50,878 nucleotides of DNA from Nitrospirota bacterium (GTDB lineage: Bacteria; Nitrospirota; Thermodesulfovibrionia; Thermodesulfovibrionales; Dissulfurispiraceae), in contig JAJYXI010000017.1 of NCBI GenBank assembly GCA_021791055.1, positions 1 through 50,878 of the forward strand, in the 5' to 3' direction. The notes below the pieces were generated by a model. It saw only the letters and a list, made by a program, of their open reading frames with translations, searched no databases and was not told the DNA's origin. Numbering within the stretch: the stretch's first letter is position 1; every line of letters begins with the position of its first letter. A program made the position numbers and the translations under genes. This document shows positions 17,049 to 26,391 of the stretch, in pieces.

Positions 17049-17648
17049 ATGGACAATTCAAAGGGCACACGATCCACGAAGGATAAGATTCTCGAAACGG
17101 CATTAAAGCTCTTTTCTCAGAAAGGCTATCTCGGCGCCACCACAAAGGAGATCGCAAAGGAGGCGGGGATAGCCGAGGTCACACTATTCAGGCACTTTCC
17201 CTCAAAGGAAAACCTCTTTGAAGAAGTTATAAATACCCATTCATTTCTGCCTGCCTTAAAAGAACTGATGCCTGAAATAGCAACGATGTCATACGAAAAG
17301 GCACTAACTGTAATTGCAAAAAGATTTTTAGAGACACTCTCGTCAAGAAAAGACCTGATACAGATAATGCATTCGGAAATGCAAAGATATCCCGAGAAAA
17401 TCCATAAGATCTATCATGCATTTATCGATGAGATATTTAAGATTCTTGCATCTTATTTTGCCGAGATGCAGAAAAAGAAGATTCTTAAAGGCTTTGATAC
17501 AGAGTTCGGTGCAAGGGCATTTTTAGGCATGTTTTTTTCATATTTTAATGTCCATGAAATGATGATGCATAAAAAATATAGGCATCTGGATAAAGATACA
17601 ACGATAAAGGAATTTGTGAAGATTTTTGTGAGAGGAACAAAGAAATGA
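17049..17648 (+). CDS. TetR/AcrR-family transcriptional repressor
   Basis: The N-terminal helix-turn-helix is clear at residues 10-55: ILETALKLFSQKGYLGATTK, then EIAKEAGIAEVTLFRHFPSK. The helical C-terminal ligand-binding domain is variable, as usual. At 199 residues the length is normal. It precedes tolC with a 4-nt overlap and shares its promoter, so it most likely represses itself and the downstream RND pump, releasing DNA when a pump substrate binds. The effector is unknown. Confidence 0.9.
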   Translation: MDNSKGTRSTKDKILETALKLFSQKGYLGATTKEIAKEAGIAEVTLFRHFPSKENLFEEVINTHSFLPALKELMPEIATMSYEKALTVIAKRFLETLSSRKDLIQIMHSEMQRYPEKIHKIYHAFIDEIFKILASYFAEMQKKKILKGFDTEFGARAFLGMFFSYFNVHEMMMHKKYRHLDKDTTIKEFVKIFVRGTKK

Positions 17649-18967
17649 AAATACATAGAGGGATAGTTATTGCATCAATCATGGCTGCGTTTTTGTCATA
17701 CAGCAATATCTATGCAGCCAACGAGTATTCACTTGAAGACCTTTACAGGATTGCCCTTGAACAGTCCGAGAGGATAAAGATATCTGAAGAAGACCTCTAT
17801 ATTGCAGAGAGGGGCAAAGACAAGGCCGTCTCGGTGCTGTTTCCAAAACTTTCCGCATTCGGAAGCTATACAAGATATGATAAAGACAAATTTTCATCCA
17901 CAGGCGCTGTTATTCAGCCGGAAGATTCCACATCATGGGGACTAAGGCTTGACCAGTCCCTCTCCTTGAGCGGCAGGGAGATTACTGCCTTTAAAATCTC
18001 AAAAGAATATATCGAAAAGAGCAAATATGACCTTCATGCAGTGAAGGAGGCATATATTTTCAATGTTGCCTCGACCTATTATGATGTCCTGCGGACAAAG
18101 AAGGCTGTTGAAATTGCAAAGAGCAATTTTGATCGGCTGACAAAACACAGGGACGCAGCAGCAATAAGACTTAAAGTCGGTGAGGTGACAAAAACAGACC
18201 TGCTCAGGGCAGAGGCAGAGTTGTCGGGCGCCCGTGCGGAACTGGTGAAATCTGAAAATAATCTTAAGCTGACAAAGGCAGTCCTTGCAAGGGTTGCCGG
18301 ACTAAGCGGAGATTACGATGTTAAGGAGACAGCAGGCAGCAAACAGGATACAGTAGATAACCTTGATTCCTTTAAGCAGACAGCTTTTGCAGAAAGGGCA
18401 GAGCTAAAGGTCGTGGAACTGCAGAAGAAGATTGCAGAAGAACAGGTCGGATATTCTAAAGGCGCATACTGGCCGACGCTTTCCATAGAAGGCGTATATA
18501 CAAAGAAAGATGAAAATCCTGCCTCTACATTTCTGAATAAAGAAAGCATATACGGGGGTATTAAGTTGAACTTCCCTTTCTTTGAAGGAGGTTTGAGAAA
18601 GGCTGAAGTGGCAGAGGCAGAAGCAAAAAAGAGACAGTCCGGACTCGTCTATGATGACTTAAAAAAGACGATAGGCATCGAAGTTGAAAATGCCTATCTT
18701 GATTTTCAGACACAGAAGGGGGTTTTGAAGTCCCTTGAAGACCAGTTGGCATTTGCAAGGGATAATTACAATTCTGTCTCAAGGCAATACCAGTTCGGCC
18801 TTGCCAACAGCATTGATGTCATCGATGCAAACACATTGCTTATCACATCGGAAAGGCAGTTGGCAGATGCGGCTTACAACTATCAGCTTGCCCTGATCAG
18901 ACTTCAGCGTGTTACCGGACAAATGTTAAAAACAGCGGCAGCGAAGGCTCAAGGAGGACAACATTGA
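17645..18967 (+). CDS. TolC-family outer-membrane efflux protein
   Basis: Trimeric outer-membrane channel for the tripartite pump. Signal peptide at residues 1-25 (ending IYAA). Two OEP repeats follow, each with long amphipathic helices such as LTKHRDAAAIRLKVGEVTKT, DLLRAEAEL and QFGLANSIDVIDANTLL. At 440 residues it is typical. It overlaps tetR and the adaptor gene by 4 nt each, so it is translated as part of the RND operon. This is one of three TolC-type genes within 9 kb. Confidence 0.9.
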   Translation: MKIHRGIVIASIMAAFLSYSNIYAANEYSLEDLYRIALEQSERIKISEEDLYIAERGKDKAVSVLFPKLSAFGSYTRYDKDKFSSTGAVIQPEDSTSWGLRLDQSLSLSGREITAFKISKEYIEKSKYDLHAVKEAYIFNVASTYYDVLRTKKAVEIAKSNFDRLTKHRDAAAIRLKVGEVTKTDLLRAEAELSGARAELVKSENNLKLTKAVLARVAGLSGDYDVKETAGSKQDTVDNLDSFKQTAFAERAELKVVELQKKIAEEQVGYSKGAYWPTLSIEGVYTKKDENPASTFLNKESIYGGIKLNFPFFEGGLRKAEVAEAEAKKRQSGLVYDDLKKTIGIEVENAYLDFQTQKGVLKSLEDQLAFARDNYNSVSRQYQFGLANSIDVIDANTLLITSERQLADAAYNYQLALIRLQRVTGQMLKTAAAKAQGGQH

Positions 18968-20082
18968 TGCGAAAGTTTTTCTCATCTGCAATTCTTCTGC
19001 TTTTTTGCACTGTTTTTTTATTTCTTACAGCATGTCAGGGCAGAGATACATCTTCGAAAAAACCAAAATCGGCTCCTGCTGTGCCTGTAAGTGTAAGTAC
19101 CGCAGTCCAAAGAGATGTTCCTATAGAGTTGCGTGCCATCGGCAATGTCGAGGCATATTCCACTGTATCGTTGAAATCCCGTGTGGATGGGCAGCTTTCC
19201 GCAGTTTATTTTCAGGAAGGCAGGGATGTAAAAAAAGGTGAACTCCTGTTTTTAATAGACCCCCGTCCATTCGAAGAGGCAGTAAGACAGGCAGAGGCAA
19301 ACCTCACGAGAGATGTTGTTCAGGCAGACAATGCCGGAATGGATGCGCAGCGCTATGCCGAACTCTTCAGAGAGGAATTAGTATCGAAACAGCAGTACGA
19401 CAAGATAAAAACCAACTACGAGGCGTTTAAGGCAATAGTGAAGGCTGACAAGGCAGCGCTTGAAAACGCCAAATTACAACTACAATACTGCTATCTGCGC
19501 TCTGCCATGGATGGACGGATAGGAAGCATCCTTGTCAATCAGGGCAATATGATAAAGGCTAACGATACTGTCATGGCTGTTATTAATCAGATCAGTCCAA
19601 TATATGTGAGCTTCTCTGTACCGGAACAGGAACTAACGAAGATTAAAAAAGCCATGTCTGCCAAAAAATTAAAGACAGAGGCGATTATTCAGGGGTCGGA
19701 AACTTACTCTGCTATTGGAGAACTCACTTTTATAAACAATGCTGTGGACCCGGCAACCGGAACTATAATGCTGAAAGCAACTTTTTCGAATAAAGATAAA
19801 ATGTTGTGGCCCGGACAGTTTGTTAATGTATCGCTTACACTCGGCATTCAACATAATGCAGTTATTATTCCACATCAGGCTGTCCAGACAGGGCAGGAAG
19901 GGCAGTATGTATTTGTCGTAAGGTCCGACAACACAGTAGAGCTAAGACCTGTTGTTACAGGCATCAGACGCGATCAGGAAATTACGGTTGAAAAGGGACT
20001 TCAGTCCGGAGAGGTCGTTGTCACCGACGGTCAACTAAGACTCGTTGCAGGGGCTAAAGCAGAGATAAAAAAAGACAGATGA
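18964..20082 (+). CDS. RND efflux periplasmic adaptor (membrane fusion protein), lipoprotein
   Basis: Links the inner-membrane RND pump to TolC. Lipoprotein signal with lipobox LTAC (Cys24). Lipoyl half-motifs (VSLKSRVDGQLSAVYFQEG and LRSAMDGRIGSILVNQGNMI) flank a coiled-coil hairpin, then beta-barrel and membrane-proximal domains (GQFVNVSLTLG, VQTGQEGQYVFVV). It is 372 residues, an AcrA/MexA-like size. Overlaps its neighbours by 4 nt on both sides. Confidence 0.92.
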   Translation: MMRKFFSSAILLLFCTVFLFLTACQGRDTSSKKPKSAPAVPVSVSTAVQRDVPIELRAIGNVEAYSTVSLKSRVDGQLSAVYFQEGRDVKKGELLFLIDPRPFEEAVRQAEANLTRDVVQADNAGMDAQRYAELFREELVSKQQYDKIKTNYEAFKAIVKADKAALENAKLQLQYCYLRSAMDGRIGSILVNQGNMIKANDTVMAVINQISPIYVSFSVPEQELTKIKKAMSAKKLKTEAIIQGSETYSAIGELTFINNAVDPATGTIMLKATFSNKDKMLWPGQFVNVSLTLGIQHNAVIIPHQAVQTGQEGQYVFVVRSDNTVELRPVVTGIRRDQEITVEKGLQSGEVVVTDGQLRLVAGAKAEIKKDR

Positions 20083-23000
20083 ATATATCCGATACCTTCA
20101 TAAAACGGCCTGTTGCAACAACTCTCATCATGCTGGGGATACTCGTCTTCGGCATCATGGGCTATCGCAACCTGCCTGTGAGCGATTTGCCTAATGTGGA
20201 TTTCCCGACACTGCTTGTCACAGCCAGCCTCCCGGGTGCAAGTCCGGAAACCATGGCATCTGCGGTGGCAACACCTCTGGAAAAACAATTCTCCACAATA
20301 GCCGGTCTCGATTCCATGACATCGGTCAATGCGCTTGGAATAACACAGATTACGCTTCAGTTCGACCTGAGCAGAAATATAGACGCAGCAGCCCAGGATG
20401 TTCAGGCAATGATAGCAAAGGCAGCATCCCAGCTTCCGGCAGGAATGCCGAGTCCGCCGATATACCAGAAGGTAAATCCGGCAGACCAGCCTATACTTTA
20501 TTTCGCCCTCACATCTCCAACGCTGCCGCTTTACAGCCTCAATGAGTATGCGGATACATTGATTGCACAGCGCGTCTCGATGGTCAGTGGTGTGGCTCAG
20601 GTGCAGATATTCGGGCCTCAGAAATACGCTGTGAGGGTTCGGGTTGATCCAAAGGCTATTGCGAGCAGGAAAATCGGGATAGATGATGTAGAAAAGTCAA
20701 TAAGAAGCGGTAATGTTAATCTGCCCACAGGCACACTTTATGGGACTCACAGGTTATATACAGTTCAGGCAACAGGCCAGTTAACCACTGCCGCTCAATA
20801 CGGGCCTCTTATAGTTGCCTATCGCAACGGCTCTCCGGTGAGGCTTCAGGATATAGCGGCAGTTGCCGATGGGGTCGAAAACAACAAGGTGGCTGCGTGG
20901 TACGGCACTAATAATGTTTTACAAAGAGCGATAGTCCTCGCAATACAGAAACAGCCGGGCACCAACACGGTGGAGGTGGCAACTGCAGTCAAAGAGCTCA
21001 CATCTACCCTGAAAAAACAGCTCCCGGCCTCTGTTTCGATGCAGATACTTTACGATCGCTCTGTATCTATTCGTGATTCGGTGAACGATGTCAAATTCAC
21101 CCTGATGCTGACAGTCTTTTTAGTTATTCTCGTTATATTCCTGTTTTTGCGCAATCTGTCGGCTACGCTCATACCGGCAATGGCCCTGCCTTTTTCAATC
21201 GTTGGAACCTTTGCAGTAATGTATTTTATGGGCTACAGCCTCGACAATCTCTCCCTTATGGCATTAACCCTCTCGGTGGGCTTTTTAGTTGACGATGCCA
21301 TTGTCATGCTCGAAAATATCGTCAGGCATATGGAAAAGGGAGAAAGGCCGATGGATGCGGCATTTAAAGGCTCAAAGGAGATTGGTTTTACGATACTGTC
21401 CATGACAATCTCTCTTGTTGCAGTCTTTATCCCCGTGCTTTTTATGGGAGGCATAATAGGACGGCTTTTTCACGAGTTTTCTGTAACCATCAGCGCTGCT
21501 ATTTTAATATCGGGGATTGTCTCTCTTACACTTACGCCCATGATGAGCAGCCGTTTTATAAGACCTGCTGCAGAGGTCAAACACAACCGCCTTTATCTGG
21601 CATCGGAGAGGTTTTTTGAATGGATGCTTAATCTCTATAAAGCGACTCTATCATGGGCGCTGAGGCATCGTTTGTCGATAATTGCAGTCTCTGGCATAGT
21701 AATGATTTTGACCGTCTTTCTATTTATAAGGATGCCAAAGGGTTTTTTGCCCGATGAGGATAAGGGGATGGTTTTTGTAGTTACAGAGGCTGCGCAGGGC
21801 GTTTCTTTTGACGATATGGTGAGGCACCAGAAGGCGCTTGCAGGGATTGTGCAGAAAGAGCCTTATGTGGAAGGATTCATGTCAGCAGTCGGGCCCGGAC
21901 CGGGCTCTCCAAGCACCAACAATGGACGGATGTTTATGCACCTTAAACCCCGTTCCGAGCGTGACATGAGTGTGGATGAATTTATAGAGCATTTAAGGCC
22001 AAAATTGGCATCGGTGCCAGGGATAAGGGCATTTCTTCAAAATCCGCCAACCATTCGTATAGGAGGACAGCTTACAAAGAGCCTTTATCAGTTTACCCTG
22101 AAGGGCTCTGATACCAGGGAGCTTTATCATTACTCCCAGATGCTCGAAGACAGGATGCGCGCGCTGCCAATGCTTCAGGATGTAACAAGCGACCTTCAGA
22201 TAAAAAACCCGCAATTGAATATAGAGATTGACAGAGACAGGGCAGAGTCATTGGGCGTCACCGCAGAACAGATAGAAAATGCCCTCTGGAATGCCTATGG
22301 CTCAAGATGGATATCTACAATTTATGCGCCTAACAACCAGTATCAGGTTATCATTGAAGTAAAGCCGGAGTATCAGATGGACCCTTCTGCGATTTCGATG
22401 CTGTATGTGCGTTCTTCAAAAGGGCAGTTAGTTCCGATCAATGCAGTAGCACGATTAAGTCAGGGGCTTGGCCCCATGACAGTCAATCACTCAGGGCAAC
22501 TGCCTTCTGTAACCATCTCCTTTAATTTAAAGCCGGGCGTATCTCTCGGCGATGCTGTCTCGGCAATAGATAAGCTTTCGCGTTCTACACTGCCCGGCTC
22601 GATAACAACAAGTTTTCAGGGGGCTGCCCAGGCGTTTCAGTCCTCTCTCAAGGGATTGGGTCTTTTGCTGATTATGGCTGTGTTTGTAATATACATGGTG
22701 CTTGGAATACTCTATGAAAGCTTCATACATCCTGTAACAATACTTTCAGCCCTTCCATTTGCCGGTTTTGGCGCCCTTGTAACATTAATGCTCTTTGGGG
22801 TTGATTTGAATATCTACTCCTTTGTTGGAATTATACTGCTTATAGGACTTGTTAAAAAGAATGGAATAATGATGATTGATTTTGCACTGGATGCTCAGAG
22901 GGAAAGGAATAAGAATGCAATTGATGCCATTTATGAGGCATGTATCATAAGATTCAGACCTATCATGATGACAACCATGGCAGCGCTCCTCGGCGCATTG

Positions 23001-23183
23001 CCGATCGCCATCGGTTTTGGCGCAGGCGCAGAGGCCCGTCGTCCACTGGGTCTTACAGTTGTCGGCGGACTGTTGTTTTCGCAGATGCTCACACTTTATG
23101 TTACTCCTGTTGTTTATGTGTATATGGATAGATTGCAGGGGAGGCTTATGAAAAAGTCAAAAGTCAGGAGTCAGGGAGGCTAA
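20079..23183 (+). CDS. RND multidrug efflux transporter (HAE1 family)
   Basis: Proton-driven inner-membrane pump. 1034 residues with twelve predicted helices and two large periplasmic loops. Seen: N-terminal FIKRPVATTLIMLGILVFG, TM4 with LALTLSVGFLVDDAIVMLEN (the Asp relay), TM6 region SLTLTPMMSSRF, and the second-half GIILLIGLVKKNGIMMIDFA. The subfamily resembles MdtB/MdtC-type exporters. The last residues (KKSKVRSQGG) are coded by AGTCAGG heptad repeats, so the C terminus has been replaced or extended by a repeat arm. Confidence 0.95.
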   Translation: MNISDTFIKRPVATTLIMLGILVFGIMGYRNLPVSDLPNVDFPTLLVTASLPGASPETMASAVATPLEKQFSTIAGLDSMTSVNALGITQITLQFDLSRNIDAAAQDVQAMIAKAASQLPAGMPSPPIYQKVNPADQPILYFALTSPTLPLYSLNEYADTLIAQRVSMVSGVAQVQIFGPQKYAVRVRVDPKAIASRKIGIDDVEKSIRSGNVNLPTGTLYGTHRLYTVQATGQLTTAAQYGPLIVAYRNGSPVRLQDIAAVADGVENNKVAAWYGTNNVLQRAIVLAIQKQPGTNTVEVATAVKELTSTLKKQLPASVSMQILYDRSVSIRDSVNDVKFTLMLTVFLVILVIFLFLRNLSATLIPAMALPFSIVGTFAVMYFMGYSLDNLSLMALTLSVGFLVDDAIVMLENIVRHMEKGERPMDAAFKGSKEIGFTILSMTISLVAVFIPVLFMGGIIGRLFHEFSVTISAAILISGIVSLTLTPMMSSRFIRPAAEVKHNRLYLASERFFEWMLNLYKATLSWALRHRLSIIAVSGIVMILTVFLFIRMPKGFLPDEDKGMVFVVTEAAQGVSFDDMVRHQKALAGIVQKEPYVEGFMSAVGPGPGSPSTNNGRMFMHLKPRSERDMSVDEFIEHLRPKLASVPGIRAFLQNPPTIRIGGQLTKSLYQFTLKGSDTRELYHYSQMLEDRMRALPMLQDVTSDLQIKNPQLNIEIDRDRAESLGVTAEQIENALWNAYGSRWISTIYAPNNQYQVIIEVKPEYQMDPSAISMLYVRSSKGQLVPINAVARLSQGLGPMTVNHSGQLPSVTISFNLKPGVSLGDAVSAIDKLSRSTLPGSITTSFQGAAQAFQSSLKGLGLLLIMAVFVIYMVLGILYESFIHPVTILSALPFAGFGALVTLMLFGVDLNIYSFVGIILLIGLVKKNGIMMIDFALDAQRERNKNAIDAIYEACIIRFRPIMMTTMAALLGALPIAIGFGAGAEARRPLGLTVVGGLLFSQMLTLYVTPVVYVYMDRLQGRLMKKSKVRSQGG
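23155..23175. repeat. Single heptad-repeat arm at the 3' end of the RND gene
   Basis: AGTCAAA / AGTCAGG / AGTCAGG, three 7-nt units that code the last residues of the RND pump. A further, different array begins 38 nt later in the next gene. Confidence 0.6.
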
Positions 23184-23184
23184 T

Positions 23185-24351
23185 ATGCAGAGGTTATTTC
23201 CAATCATAATAGCAGAGCAACAGTGCAGCAGAGCGGCAGTGCGACAGCCATACTATTTACTGCTTATTATTTGCTGTTTGTTGTTTGTGCTTATTATTCC
23301 ATTTGAATCGGATGCAGAGGAAGTAATAAAAAAGGGTGAAATGCTCGATCTCCAGAGATGCATCGGGATCGCAATAAAAAGGCATCCAAACATTATTGCT
23401 GCCATGAGTACAGTGGATGTGAATCAGAGCAGGATCGGACAGGCACAGGCAAATTATTATCCGCAGTTGAACTGGTCATCAGGCTACAGCAGATACTCTC
23501 CTGTTTCCAGAACCACAAGCCGCTCCTTTGATGAATACACGAGCAGCGCCACACTCAAGCAGAATATCTATGACTTCGGCAAAACCGCAACGCAGGTGGA
23601 TATACAGAGACTGAATCTAAATTCGTCCCGCTTGGACCTTGAGAATACATCAGAACAATTAATCATTAATGTCAAACAGGCATACTATGGACTGCTGCTG
23701 GCAAAAAGGAACAGGGATGTAGCCCTGGAGACCGTTAAACAATTTGAGCAGCACCTCGAACAGGCCAGAGGATTTTATGAAGTCGGCACAAAACCGAAAT
23801 TCGATGTGACAAAGGCAGAGGTGGACCGGAGCAATGCTAAATTAAACCTGATAAAGGCAGAAAATGCATTAAGGATAGCAAAGGTGAACCTCAACAACAC
23901 CCTCGGTCTGCCTGAGGCGCCCGAATATGAGATCGAGGATAATCTTCTCTTCAAGAAATACGAGATACCCCTTGAAGGTGCGATCAAAAGGGCATATGAA
24001 AACAGGCCCGACCTTAAATCAATAATTACAAAAAAGAATGCAGCAGAATCCTCTATAGAACTTGCAAAGAAAGGCTATTATCCAACATTATCGGGCAATG
24101 CAGATTACAACTGGGCAGGAGAAACATTCCCCCTCAACCATGGATGGGATGTGGGTGTGACCGTCACATTTCCAATATTCAGCGGATTTTTAACAAAATA
24201 CCAGGTAAATGAAGCAAGGTCAAATCTGAATGTTTTAAAGGCAAATGAAGAGGCGTTAAGGCAGGGCATATTCCTTGAGGTTCAACAGGCATATCTGGTG
24301 CTAATCTTGAGAAGGCCGAGGCATCCCTTGTCGATGCACAGAGGACAATGA
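23185..24351 (+). pseudogene. TolC-family protein, C-terminally truncated by a deletion junction
   Basis: Signal peptide (about 1-46), then TolC/OEP helices: LDLQRCIGIAIKRHPNIIAA, TLKQNIYDFGKTATQVDIQR, GFYEVGTKPKFDVTKAEVDR and ALRQGIFLEVQQAYL. At residue 370 or so the family match stops dead near 24297, and the frame runs out in LRRPRHPLSMHRGQ. From the same point, another frame reads as a MacA-like adaptor. About 50 C-terminal residues, including the last helix, are missing, so the channel is unlikely to fold. The signal peptide is coded by a hairpin repeat. Confidence 0.8.
23213..23290. repeat. Octad/heptad hairpin element coding a TolC-type signal peptide
   Basis: Left arm 23213-23247 is CAGAGCAA / CAGTGCAG / CAGAGCGG / CAGTGCGA. 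Right arm 23259-23290 is a looser reverse complement (TACTGCTTATTATTTGCTG...). The left arm gives EQQCSRAAVRQ and the right arm gives LLLIICCLLFVL. Confidence 0.6.
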
Positions 24352-24983
24352 ATAGAAACAGGGAACTCTTCTCAAGGAATCTCATTGCAAGGAGTGAACT
24401 TGACACCTCAGAGACGAATTATGAAACGGCAAAGGCACAGGTAAGTGCATCAAAGGCGCAGGTTTCCCAGGCAGAGGCAGCACTGAAGAATGCAGAGACT
24501 AATCTCAGATACACGAGGATATTATCACCTGTGGACGGTATTGTCATATCAAGGAATGTGGATGTAGGGCAGACCGTTGCAGCAACCTTCCAGACACCGA
24601 CCCTTTTTACCATTGCACAGGACCTCACAAAGATGCAGATTGATACGAATGTGGATGAGGCAGATATCATGCTTGTCTCTGTTACAGAGAGAACGAGAGA
24701 AATAGGGATAAGGATGGCTGTTGGTGCAAAGACATGGGACATAAGGCTTCAGTTTATTATTGAGGCACTTACATTATCATTAATTGGCGGTATTACAGGT
24801 ATCATTATAGGGATAGCAGGTTCAAAGATACTATCAATGCTTGCAGGATGGCCCACAATCGTTTCGCCCCTTTCAATCCTGCTCGCATTTGGTTTCTCCG
24901 GATTGGTTGGGATATTCTTCGGCTTTTATCCGGCATACAAGGCATCACTTCTTAACCCAATAGAGGCACTGAGGTATGAGTGA
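24300..24983 (+). pseudogene. MacA'-'MacB fusion remnant of a collapsed ABC efflux operon
   Basis: The frame open from 24300 (first ATG at 24348) begins with the middle of a MacA-like adaptor: ANLEKAEASLVDAQRTMNR, a coiled coil, then LRYTRILSPVDGIVISRNVD and DTNVDEADI. At about 24666 it passes without a break into the C-terminal FtsX domain of MacB: MLVSVTERTREIGIRMAVGA, two or three membrane helices, and FYPAYKASLLNPIEALRYE. The MacB ATPase and first membrane helix, the MacA N terminus and C terminus, and the end of the preceding TolC are all missing. The order tolC-macA-macB is preserved, as after two collinear deletions. Confidence 0.8.
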
Positions 24984-24997
24984 AGGAAGCTTTAGGG

Positions 24998-26326
24998 ATG
25001 CCTAACATGAAAAGAATTTTTATCATGCTGTGCGCGTTTGTAATCGTCTTTATCCCTTTCAGAAAATCCCTTGCCGGTGATACTGCAGACCGTATAACCC
25101 TTTCCGAAGGACTGAAGATTGCGACAGAAAACAACAGGCTTGTAAAGATCGCATTCAGTGAGAGGGATATATCGTATGAGGATACAATTATTTCACGATC
25201 GAAACTCCTGCCGAATATCAATGCGAACATGAGCCAGACCTTTCTGTCCCGCCAGCCCGGAGCGCACATGGGTACGCAGCAGGTTTATACATCGGAGAGA
25301 AGCTATTTATCATACGGCATCAATGCATATCAGAGAATATTTTCATTCGGAGCAGACAGTTCGCAGTATGAGGCATCAAAAACATTCTTTGACGCAAAAA
25401 AACTCAATGTGGATTTGATGAGAAATATTGTTGCCCTTGACTTTATAAATGCCTATTTCGATGCCCTCGAATCAGAAAAGATGATAGCAGTCGCCCAAAA
25501 AGAGGTTGAACGACTTGAATCACATCTGAATGTTGCCCGCAATTTATTTAATGAAGGCGTCATTACAAAGAATGACCTGCTTCAGGCAGAGGTAAGGCTT
25601 TCTGATGCAAGGCAGCGGCTTTTGACCTTCAAGAACACAAGGGCAATCAATGCATCGAGGATAAACAACATACTGTCGAGACCTTTAAATTCCCGGGTCA
25701 TTATTGAGGATGTGCCTGTTAATGCAGTTCCAGTAAAAAAGACGCTGACACTCGACAATGCATGGATAATCGCAGAAAAACAGCGAGTTGAGTTGGGCAT
25801 CATTGACCGTGAAGTCAAGGCCACAGAGTTTGAGGAGACGGTAAAGAAGGCGGATTACCTCCCCAGATTCTTTGCGCAGGGTGGGTATAATTATACAGAA
25901 AACCGCTATCAACTCCATGAAGACAACTGGTCTTTAATCGTCGGAGCAAACATGAATATCTTCAGCGCAGGGGCGACAAAGGCAGAGGTGTCGAAGGTTA
26001 AATACAAGAAAGAGCGGCTCCTTGAACAGAGGAATAAGCTTGCTGATGACATAAAACTCGAAGTGGAAAAGAATTATCGGGACATGAAAAATGCTGCTGA
26101 AAAAATTAATGTAACAAAGGATGCCGTTGGTCAGGCCGAGGAGAATCTGAGGATTAATAAGATCAGATATGAAGAAGGCATTGGCACTGCAACCGATGTG
26201 CTGGACGCAATAACGCTCCTTACAACTGCAGAGACGAATTATTACAGGGCAATGTATGAATTTAAAAGGGCTGAGGCTGGTTTTATGTATTCCGTAGGCC
26301 GGGATATGGTATCCGCATATAAGTAA
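24998..26326 (+). CDS. TolC-family outer-membrane efflux protein
   Basis: Third outer-membrane factor of the cluster. Signal peptide MKRIFIMLCAFVIVFIPF... ending SLAG, then OEP repeats (ITLSEGLKIATENNRLVKIA, LFNEGVITKNDLLQAEVRLS, YEEGIGTATDVLDAITLL). About 440 residues and intact. The ATG at 24998 is preferred: AAGGAA precedes it by 9 nt. An upstream GTG at 24980 overlaps the previous stop. It precedes the emrAB-like pair and may serve as their outer-membrane partner, or be the survivor of the collapsed mac operon. Confidence 0.88.
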   Translation: MPNMKRIFIMLCAFVIVFIPFRKSLAGDTADRITLSEGLKIATENNRLVKIAFSERDISYEDTIISRSKLLPNINANMSQTFLSRQPGAHMGTQQVYTSERSYLSYGINAYQRIFSFGADSSQYEASKTFFDAKKLNVDLMRNIVALDFINAYFDALESEKMIAVAQKEVERLESHLNVARNLFNEGVITKNDLLQAEVRLSDARQRLLTFKNTRAINASRINNILSRPLNSRVIIEDVPVNAVPVKKTLTLDNAWIIAEKQRVELGIIDREVKATEFEETVKKADYLPRFFAQGGYNYTENRYQLHEDNWSLIVGANMNIFSAGATKAEVSKVKYKKERLLEQRNKLADDIKLEVEKNYRDMKNAAEKINVTKDAVGQAEENLRINKIRYEEGIGTATDVLDAITLLTTAETNYYRAMYEFKRAEAGFMYSVGRDMVSAYK

Positions 26327-26391
26327 CTAAAGGCTTTTCGGCACACCTGCTATCCATGTGATGCGAAAGAATCGCTCAATTTAGGCGATAT

